Source of the DNA: an uncultured Solobacterium sp.
GTDB taxonomy: Bacteria > Bacillota_I > Bacilli_A > Erysipelotrichales > Erysipelotrichaceae
DNA length: 6,693 nt
Reading direction: 5' to 3'
Assembly: GCA_927911475.1 (NCBI GenBank)
Contig: CAKMPP010000048.1
Coordinates: forward strand, 1-6,693
Shown: in pieces, positions 1 through 6,144 of the stretch
How positions within the stretch are numbered: position 1 is the stretch's first letter
How the letters are laid out: each line of letters starts with the position of its first letter
Program-made: the position numbers and the translations under genes
Notes under the pieces: generated by a model
The model's database searches: none
Told to the model about the DNA's origin: nothing
The model's input: only the letters and a program-made list of their open reading frames with translations

Positions 1-108
1 GTGCATATGGGCTTTTTTGTTAGTGTAGTTTTTATTTATTACATATGCAGTGATTAATCAAAAAATCTTCACTGCATTCTCTTTATTTTTTTATCTCATT
101 CTGTGTTT
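1..108 (+). pseudogene. 5' fragment of the Wzy polymerase gene, out of frame with the main body
   Basis: In frame 2 from base 29 to about 108 the sequence reads as a hydrophobic segment (ITYAVINQKIFTAFSLFFY, then LILCF) that joins naturally to NLGSFYLYGVG of the following reading frame. This is the N-terminal membrane region expected before the conserved loop of Wzy-type polymerases. Adding one T to the TTTT run at 105-108 fuses the two frames as LILCF-SNLGSFYLYG. Further upstream, frame 2 is stopped by TAG at 26-28. Frame 1 is open from base 1 to the TAA at 55-57 and could join frame 2 if one T is removed from the run at 29-33. So there is either a nonsense codon or a second indel here. The true start of the gene probably lies left of the window, because the family normally has more residues before this segment. 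The joining is my reading of the frames, not an alignment. Confidence 0.6.
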
Positions 109-1299
109 TCCAATTTGGGCAGTTTTTATTTGTATGGAGTAGGAGTCAAATATGATTATGTATTTGAACATTCATTCTATTCTAAATTTGCATTGGAAAA
201 GCACATGTGGATTGTTGTGAAGTTTACATTATTATCAATTCAAGCTCTTATGCTTGCGGGTGTATTAGTTGGTGTGAAAGAACGTCAGTTTGTATTAACT
301 GAACAGACAAATACATATCATTTGAAGAGAATTGGTAAAATATTATTCTGGATCTCTATGCCTGCATCAATGATTATGACGGCTGTGCAAGTATTATTTT
401 CGGTTCGCTATGGTTATGAAGCGCTTCGAACTGGTAGCACAGGCGCAATATTGGGTAGTCTAGGTATCTTTAATCGTTTATCTATTTTCTATACACCATC
501 ATTGATTTTATTGTGGATATTAAACACAAATAAAAAGAAAACACAAATCATCTATGAATTATTGATGATTATTCATATTCTTGCGTACCTTGTGATTGGT
601 CAACGAACAATTGGACTTGGTCTAGCGGGTACACTAATGTTAATGAAGATGAATAATGCTAAGAAGATGAAGTTTAGTACAACTCTAATTATTATCTTTT
701 TAGGAGTTGGTTTGATGGGCTTATCGAATTATCTTGCGAATGCACGTTTAGCAGATGGTGGAGATATAGGTGGCTCAAGATCAATTTTGAGTGGTGTAAT
801 TAACTTTATAGGAAGTTGCGGATGGTCTTGTTTCCCATTGATGGTTGTTGTTGGAGCCTCACCGGAGTCAATGCCATTTACCAATGGTCTATCTTATTTA
901 GCATCTATTATGGGTTTCTTCCCATCATTTGCTGATCCAAGTGGACTCTTACGAACAATTACGGACTCTGTAAATGAAGGTTGGTTAACTGCATATACAA
1001 AAGCAACTTTCGGTATTGGTTATAGTTTAACTGCTGAGGCATATCATAACTTTGCATGGTTTGGAGTTATCGCAATATTCTTTATTGGTGTAATTGTGGC
1101 GCTAATCCTGAATTGCACAAAAGAAAAGCTTTCTCCATTCCGTTACTATGTACAGATGTCAATGACATATGCGTTATTTACATTGCCACGAAGAGGAATC
1201 TATGACTTATTTAATTACCTGTTCTACTTTGTATTTGTGTTCTGGTTGTTAAGAAAAATCAGTATAGCAATCGATACGAAAAAGCCAGTAACAGAGTAA
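103..1299 (+). CDS. wzy: Wzy-type oligosaccharide repeat-unit polymerase (main body, 5' end frameshifted)
   Basis: This is an integral membrane protein of 398 residues in the open part, with about nine or ten hydrophobic segments (for example near residues 36-57, 80-103, 120-142, 190-210, 318-338 and 365-388). The loop GIGYSLTAEAYHNF at residues 304-317 matches the G-x-G-x-S-x-x-A-E-A-Y-x-N-F pattern I associate with O-antigen polymerase Wzy families. The inferred role is joining undecaprenol-linked repeat units on the outer face of the membrane into a long polysaccharide. The flippase directly downstream fits a Wzx/Wzy pathway. The GTG at 103 has no Shine-Dalgarno site and begins inside the conserved region, so it is not the real start. 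The gene continues upstream in another frame (see 1-108). It ends with TAA at 1297-1299, nine bases before the flippase ATG. The class (polytopic polymerase) is secure. The sugar specificity cannot be read. Confidence 0.8.
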   Translation: MFSNLGSFYLYGVGVKYDYVFEHSFYSKFALEKHMWIVVKFTLLSIQALMLAGVLVGVKERQFVLTEQTNTYHLKRIGKILFWISMPASMIMTAVQVLFSVRYGYEALRTGSTGAILGSLGIFNRLSIFYTPSLILLWILNTNKKKTQIIYELLMIIHILAYLVIGQRTIGLGLAGTLMLMKMNNAKKMKFSTTLIIIFLGVGLMGLSNYLANARLADGGDIGGSRSILSGVINFIGSCGWSCFPLMVVVGASPESMPFTNGLSYLASIMGFFPSFADPSGLLRTITDSVNEGWLTAYTKATFGIGYSLTAEAYHNFAWFGVIAIFFIGVIVALILNCTKEKLSPFRYYVQMSMTYALFTLPRRGIYDLFNYLFYFVFVFWLLRKISIAIDTKKPVTE

Positions 1300-1304
1300 G
1301 GAGG
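1298..1304 (+). promoter_or_regulatory. Shine-Dalgarno site of the flippase gene, overlapping the wzy stop
   Basis: AAGGAGG is a near-perfect anti-16S complement. It overlaps the last two bases of the wzy stop codon and lies four bases before the ATG at 1309. It fixes the flippase start and indicates translational coupling with wzy. Confidence 0.8.
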
Positions 1305-1308
1305 ATTC

Positions 1309-2765
1309 ATGAGTAACATCAATGAACGTGTTGGTAGTGCCGCAAAGTGGTCTATCTTCACAGAAATTATTGTAAAGATTATATCTCCAATCACAAATAT
1401 GATTTTGGCACGTATCTTAGTGCCAGAAGAATTTGGTGTTGTTGCGACGGTGACGATGATTGTATCGTTTGCGGATATTTTTACAGATGCAGGATTCCAG
1501 AAATATGTTGTCCAGCATCAATTTAAAACAAAAGAAGATGAAGATTTATCAATCAATGTTGCATTCTGGACGAATATCACAATCTCAATATTATTGTGGT
1601 TGTTTATATTCTTGTTTGCAGAACAGATTGCGACAGCTGTGGGTAATCCTGGACTTGGCAGAGTGATTTACATCGGTGCTGCAATCCTACCGATGACATC
1701 ATTCAGTAGTATTCAGGCTGCAATTTTCCGAAAGAACTTAAACTACAAGGAATTATCCTTATCCGTATTATCGTAAAGTTTATTCCATTGGTTGTAACAG
1801 TTCCTCTTGCCTTGATGAAGTTCTCTTATTGGGCACTCATCATCGGTAATATTGCAGGTGAGTTATGTAATACATTATTGCTAACTTACTTCTCAACATG
1901 GAAACCAAATTTGATTTATCGCTTTGATAAGTTAAAGGAAATGTTGCATTTCTGTATGTGGAGTTTGATGGAAACAATCTCTTCATGGCTTGTCACTAAT
2001 TCTGGTATCTTTGTACTTGGAACATTATTCTCTCAGTACTACTTAGGTATTTATAAGACAGGTACTACTATGGTGGCCCAGATTACTTCATTAATTTCTG
2101 GTGCGACTATCAGTGTCTTGTTTGCTGGTTTATCTCATGTACAACATAACTATGATGAATATAAGAATTTATATTTCAAATTCTTAAAGATGATTGGTAT
2201 TCTTGTGATTCCACTTGGTGCCGGTATCTTGATGTATGGAGATGTTGTACGTAGTATCTTATTGGGTAGTAAGTGGGCAGATGCAGATTTACTAATCGCA
2301 TTATGGGGCTTTGTCCTTGCGGAAAGTGTAATCTTTAATGATATGAGTGGTGTTGTGACTTTATCGAAGGGACAGCCAAAGCTCATCTTCTTCTCCAATA
2401 TGGTACAAGCGGCAATCTTAATACCTTCGCTGTATTTTGCGGCACAGTATGGATTTACTGCGGTTGTAATCGCCAGCTGTATTGTTCGTTTACAACTTCC
2501 AATCATGCAGACAATTATTGCTTCTAGAATGTCTTACATTTCAATTAAGGATATCTTCTTGGAACTTAAAAACTATATCTTAGCTACGGTAATAATGGTT
2601 GCCTTTGCGTTTATCTGTCGTAACTATTTGGCAGGATATATTAATGTTTATATATCAATCGCAATATGTATTGTGATTTATTTTGGATGTCTCTATACAA
2701 TTCCTGAGTCCAGACAAGAACTTGTTGGATATGTGAATATGATTAAGAGAAGAGGGAGAAAATAA
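1309..2765 (+). pseudogene. wzx: Wzx/TuaB-type polysaccharide flippase, broken by one frameshift
   Basis: This is a MOP-superfamily flippase that would move lipid-linked repeat units across the membrane. The N-terminal part (frame 1, 1309-1776) contains ILARILVPEEFGVVATVTM and FADIFTDAGFQKYVVQ, matching the ARxLxPEDFG and FxDxGF patterns of the TuaB/WzxC group. It runs into TAA at 1774-1776. The same protein continues in frame 3 from about 1758 as IRIIVKFIPLVVTVPLALMK and on to the stop at 2763-2765. Restoring one base between about 1756 and 1762, inside the tandem TTATCC-TTATCC at 1753-1764, gives one protein of about 485 residues, the normal length, with hydrophobic segments throughout. The TTG at 1788 that could open the second half has no ribosome binding site, so I do not believe in two separate genes. 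The gene lies nine bases after wzy and two bases before the sulfotransferase. As written it would yield only a 155-residue stub. Confidence 0.85.
1753..1764 (+). repeat. Tandem TTATCC x2 at the flippase frameshift
   Basis: Two direct copies of TTATCC sit exactly where the flippase changes from frame 1 to frame 3. Loss of one base here explains the break. Short direct repeats are slippage-prone, but a single-base loss is not a whole repeat unit, so this is not a clean repeat-contraction event. Confidence 0.6.
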
Positions 2766-2767
2766 AT

Positions 2768-3782
2768 ATGAAGGTTATTAGTTGTGCTTCTTACCATGGA
2801 ACAGGTTCGAGTGCTATTACAGATTTTTTAGGCGAATTCGATAATGTTTGTTCAATGACAAATTATGAATTTCGTTTCGTACAAGATCCAGATGGAATTT
2901 CAGATTTAGAATACAACCTGGTTGAAAACCATAATCGTCATAATTCTGGACATGCATTAAAGAGATTTAAGAGATTAACAGACTTTAATGCAGGTACAAA
3001 GTTTAATAAGAGATATGAACCATTTTTTTGATAATCAGTATAAGAAGATTTCTTATAAATATATTGATCGTTTAACAGATTTCACATTTAAAGGGTATTG
3101 GTTTTATGATCTGTATGACAAGGGAACATTCTATTATTACCTGACACGTCTTCCAGAAAAAATCATGAGCAAATTACATGGTAGCCCAGAGGACGTTGTA
3201 TTTACAAATCCACTACCAAATGAGATTACTTATTGTTCACATCCGACGGAAGAACAGTTTTTAACTTATACAAAAGAATATATCGATGAGTTATTGACGA
3301 TTGCAAATAAGGAACACAAACCATATCTAATGGTTGATCAAATTGTACCGCCATCAAATATTCAAAGATTTGTTAGATACTTTAATGATATTAAGGTGAT
3401 TGTTGTAGACCGTGATCCACGAGATTTATATATCCTTACAAAATATATGTGGAAGGATCCAGTGGTTCCATGTGAGAGTGTAGACTTATTTTGTAAATGG
3501 TTTGCATATATTCGTGAACATAGAAAAACAGAAGTATATGATCCAAAGTATGCAATTCTAGTTCAATTTGAAGATTTGATTTATAAGTATGATGAAACAA
3601 CATCAAGAATTATGAATTGGCTGGGCTTAACAAAGGAACAACATGTTTCCCCGAAATCCGGATTTGATCCTGCAAAATCGATTAAGAATACAAAATTATG
3701 GATTAGACATCCTGAATATCAAAAAGAAGCTGAAGAAATTGCGAAAAAACTACCAGAATATTTATATGACTATGCGGAGTAG
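2768..3782 (+). pseudogene. Sulfotransferase-like enzyme of the polysaccharide cluster, broken at a T7 run
   Basis: This is a predicted cytosolic sulfotransferase-fold protein. The N-terminus has the strand-loop-helix CASYHGTGSSAITDFL (residues 6-21), whose GTGSS fits the 5'-phosphosulfate loop of PAPS-dependent sulfotransferases. VIVVDRDPRDLYILTKY, with R215-D-P-R-D219 after repair, fits the 3'-phosphate binding region (RDPRD). The likely role is sulfation of a sugar in the repeat unit. The acceptor is unknown and PAPS use is inferred. Frame 2 runs from ATG 2768 into TGA at 3029-3031, directly after TTTTTTT (3023-3029). Frame 3 continues without loss as FDNQYKKISYKYIDR to the TAG at 3780-3782. 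Removing one T gives an uninterrupted protein of 337 residues, so the T7 run is the only lesion. The start has GGGAG at 2754-2758, nine bases upstream. The gene follows the flippase by two bases and precedes the glycosyltransferase by three. Confidence 0.75.
3023..3029 (+). repeat. T7 homopolymer that sets the reading frame of the sulfotransferase
   Basis: With six T residues the frame stays open through F-F-D-N-Q. With the seven present, the frame ends at TGA immediately after the run. It is therefore either a slippage-prone on/off tract or a homopolymer-length error. Confidence 0.7.
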
Positions 3783-3785
3783 ATT

Positions 3786-4869
3786 ATGAAAAAGCGAATT
3801 GTTTTTGTATTAAATAATCTTCAATATGCAGATGGAGTAGCTAAGGTATTAGTTGAACTCTGCAATTTCTTGGATGAAAATTTATTTGATATTACGATTA
3901 TTCCAATTTATCGATGCGATCCAGATTTTATTAAACTCTTAAAGCCTACTATACATATTCAGAAAACTTTGGGATTTTATTTTAGGGGACTAGATAAGAT
4001 AGTAAATGCATTGCCAATCCACTTTTTGTACCAAAAAATAGTAGGTGGAAATTATGATATTGAAGTTGCATTCCAATATGGACTTGCGACAAGAATGATA
4101 GCAAATTCAACGAATCGCAATGCGATACATTACGCATGGATGCATGGTTATGATGAAGGCCTAACATTAAGAAATGAATATCCTAAGTTTGATAAAGTTT
4201 TCTGTGTTTCTAAGTTCAATGAAGAGCGATTACGTAAAGAGTCGAATGGTACAGTCAATGTTGAATGCTGCTACAATATCATTGATGAAAGTAAAATCTT
4301 GGAAGCATCAAAAGAAAAAAATATCGGAGGTTTCTTCAATGAAAACCTGTGTTTGTGGGCAGTGGGTAGACAGACACCAGAAAAGGTTTTTTACGTTACT
4401 TGTTGATTGTTGTTAAATCGCTTTAAAAAAAAGATGGCTATGTTTTTACACTTTGGCTTTATTTGGTGATGGTGTAGAACACCAACAACTAGTAGATAAG
4501 GTGAATAGCGAACAATTAGAAGATACTGTTAAGTTACTGGGAATTCAATCAAATCCACACAAATTCACATCTAAAGCCGATGTATTTATATGCTCATCTT
4601 TTAGCGAGGGTTATAGTACTGCTTGTGCAGAAGCTATTTTACAAGGTATACCTGTTATATCAACTGCTGTAAGTGGTGCTCAGGAAATCATCGGTGATAG
4701 TCAATGTGGAATGGTATGTCAATTAGATGATAACAGTCTGTATGAAGCTTTGAAGTATGTATTAGATAATCCAGAAATCATACATGAATGGAAGAAAATT
4801 CTAGAGACAACAAAGCTTAAATTTGGATCTGCTGAACGTGGAAAGAGAGCAAGCGGTATTTTCATATAA
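3786..4869 (+). pseudogene. GT4-type glycosyltransferase with several lesions in the middle
   Basis: This is a retaining GT-B glycosyltransferase. The N-terminal half (frame 3, 3786-4406) has the Rossmann start RIVFVLNNLQYADGVAKVL, then VFCVSKFNEERL and the linker AVGRQTPEK (A192 onward). The C-terminal half (frame 1, to TAA 4867-4869) has LALFGDGVEH, KADVFICSSF, and the nucleotide-sugar binding E-x7-E from EGYSTACAE (bases 4606-4632). It ends with ERGKR-x3-IF, as in relatives. Between them, frame 2 carries the missing link LRYLLIVVKSL...KDGYVFTL (4391-4453). Three lesions are needed to join these parts: one base lost near 4386-4392 (EK-G is expected), an in-frame TAA at 4424-4426 just before the A run, and a net shift between about 4451 and 4464. 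Repaired length is about 360 residues, normal for the family. The start has GGAG at 3776-3779, overlapping the previous gene's stop. Donor and acceptor sugars cannot be read. The protein is inactive as written. Confidence 0.8.
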
Positions 4870-4913
4870 TAGAATTACCTAAAAAATTATAACTAATTTG
4901 AAATATGTAATAG

Positions 4914-4955
4914 GGATGCCATATGGATGAAGATATATTCGTAGACATCCTTTTT
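4914..4955 (+). terminator. Weak terminator-like hairpin after the glycosyltransferase
   Basis: GGATG occurs at 4914-4918 and again at 4925-4929. Either copy can pair with CATCC at 4946-4950, which is followed directly by TTTTT (4951-4955). The stem is only five strong pairs with a long loop, so this is a possible rather than a convincing terminator. Its position, at the end of the polysaccharide genes and before a new promoter, fits. Confidence 0.35.
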
Positions 4956-5033
4956 AAATTGCAATAATCCTATTTGTGAAAAACTAGGGATAGTTGACCA
5001 TTTTGGGTGTTGATAAAATCGGTTGTTGGAAGT

Positions 5034-5062
5034 TCAATAAACAGAATCATTTATGGTATAAT
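5034..5062 (+). promoter_or_regulatory. Extended -10 promoter for the DUF1015-cytidylyltransferase genes
   Basis: TATAAT at 5057-5062 is a perfect consensus -10, preceded by TGG (5054-5056), which makes an extended -10 element. The -35 region at about 5033-5039 (TTCAATA) is poor, as is common for extended -10 promoters. Transcription would start near 5068-5070, leaving a leader of about 21 bases that contains the GGAG ribosome site. No operator-like palindrome is obvious. Confidence 0.65.
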
Positions 5063-5079
5063 CAATACGAATAATTTTT

Positions 5080-5083
5080 GGAG
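5080..5083 (+). promoter_or_regulatory. Ribosome binding site that decides the DUF1015 start
   Basis: GGAG lies seven bases before the ATG at 5091. The longer reading from 5007 would have to begin upstream of the promoter and has no such site, so 5091 is the start. Confidence 0.75.
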
Positions 5084-5090
5084 ATTAGAA

Positions 5091-6134
5091 ATGAAAATAG
5101 ACTTAATAAAAGAAAGTTATGTAAATATCTCTGGTAATATTTATGATTCAGATTTTATAAATTTAGCAAATATTAAAGACGGAAAAATAAATTTTGATGA
5201 GAATACTTTATTTCTTTCTGAAAGTAAAAAGAAAAAGTTGAATGAACAACCCATAAAGAAAAACCTTGAATGTATTTATGTATTTGATTGTAACGGTTCT
5301 TATGGTTTGGTTGCATCCCTTCCGATTCAAGAGTATGTTGATGAGAGAATTAAGTGTCATGAACTCATTTTACCTGATACTGTACAGGGAATGATTGCTA
5401 ACTCTCATATTTATAACTCTGAAACTGCACCTGTTCTGGTAACACATAAAAAAAAGATTGACTTAAAGAAATTTGTTACATCTGAGAAATTCACAAACAA
5501 ATATGAATATCAAAATATTACCTTGTTTGAGTTTGTTGGTGATGAGGCAAAAAAGATTCTAGAACAATATGATGATATTGAGACAATGTATGTAGCTGAT
5601 GGACATCATAGACTATATACAACATCAATGGTACGAAACAAAAAAAATATTCTAACTTGCTTTTTGGGATTTTCAGAAATTCAAATTCTGCCAATTAATA
5701 GGGTAATTAAGAATGTTGATGCGTCATCTTTTGAAAAAGCAAAGAATTTTATGGTAAATATGCTAGGAATCTCAACAGATGAAGAATTATCAAAAGGATA
5801 TGTTAGAATCACATATCAAGATGATTCATTCTTAGTAAAATTAAAAGTTGTAGAGGGGGATTTGTTCTGGAATAACGATGTGTATAGATTAAATACGCAA
5901 ATTATTTCAACAGCATTTAGAATTTTAAACTTCTCTAATGTTGAATATGTGATGCAATATGATTTGGAGAATAAGAAAAAGAATTTAGATAGTAAAGATG
6001 TACTCTTAGAAGTTACAGCATTATCTTTAGAAGAATTTTCTGAACTATCAGATAGTGGATGTATATTACCTCCTAAGTCAACATGTTTCGTTCCTAAGTT
6101 TCCGTCATTTTTGATTTTTAATAAATATAGATAA
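5091..6134 (+). CDS. DUF1015-family protein, possible small-molecule (serine-type) kinase
   Basis: This is an intact protein of 347 residues with no membrane segment, so it is presumably cytosolic. I recognise DUF1015 from three blocks. The first is a central GLVASLPIQEYVDERIKCHE (H90, E91), matching the family's I-K-x-H-E. The second is YVADGHHRLYTT, with D170-G-H-H-R174. The third is a C-terminal ILPPKSTCFVPKFPSFLIF (PPKST at 327-331). It is somewhat shorter than typical members of about 400 residues. The family has no firmly proven function that I know of. From memory, members often sit beside serA and serC, and the DGHHR signature resembles the ParB/sulfiredoxin-fold free serine kinases (SerK, SbnI). 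On that basis I infer a kinase for serine or a related amino alcohol. Next to a CMP-transferase, the product could be the phosphate ester that is activated. The start is set by GGAG and an extended -10 promoter. The stop lies ten bases before the next ATG, so the two genes form an operon. Assignment to the family is strong. The activity is speculative. Confidence 0.8.
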   Translation: MKIDLIKESYVNISGNIYDSDFINLANIKDGKINFDENTLFLSESKKKKLNEQPIKKNLECIYVFDCNGSYGLVASLPIQEYVDERIKCHELILPDTVQGMIANSHIYNSETAPVLVTHKKKIDLKKFVTSEKFTNKYEYQNITLFEFVGDEAKKILEQYDDIETMYVADGHHRLYTTSMVRNKKNILTCFLGFSEIQILPINRVIKNVDASSFEKAKNFMVNMLGISTDEELSKGYVRITYQDDSFLVKLKVVEGDLFWNNDVYRLNTQIISTAFRILNFSNVEYVMQYDLENKKKNLDSKDVLLEVTALSLEEFSELSDSGCILPPKSTCFVPKFPSFLIFNKYR

Positions 6135-6144
6135 GGATAATGGT

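Noticed and set aside
1460..1666. Overlapping + strand frame inside the flippase
   Set aside because: It is a shadow in another frame of a clearly coding region, and its translation has no family features.
2150..2506. Reverse-strand frame of 118 codons inside the flippase
   Set aside because: It is antisense to conserved membrane-protein coding sequence and its translation resembles nothing.
3982..4416. Small frames on both strands over the glycosyltransferase
   Set aside because: They are shadows. The GT4 motifs are in other frames at the same place.
4923..4967. Tiny reading frame beginning MDEDIFVDILFKLQ
   Set aside because: It has fourteen codons, no clear ribosome site and no recognisable family, and it overlaps the hairpin-like sequence. 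It is probably chance.
4994..4999. TTGACC as a -35 box
   Set aside because: No -10-like hexamer sits 16-18 bases downstream. The TATAAT at 5057 is far too distant to pair with it.
5007..5090. N-terminal extension of the DUF1015 protein starting at 5007
   Set aside because: It would start upstream of the TGGTATAAT promoter element and has no Shine-Dalgarno site. The ATG at 5091 has GGAG at the right distance and begins where the family's protein should.
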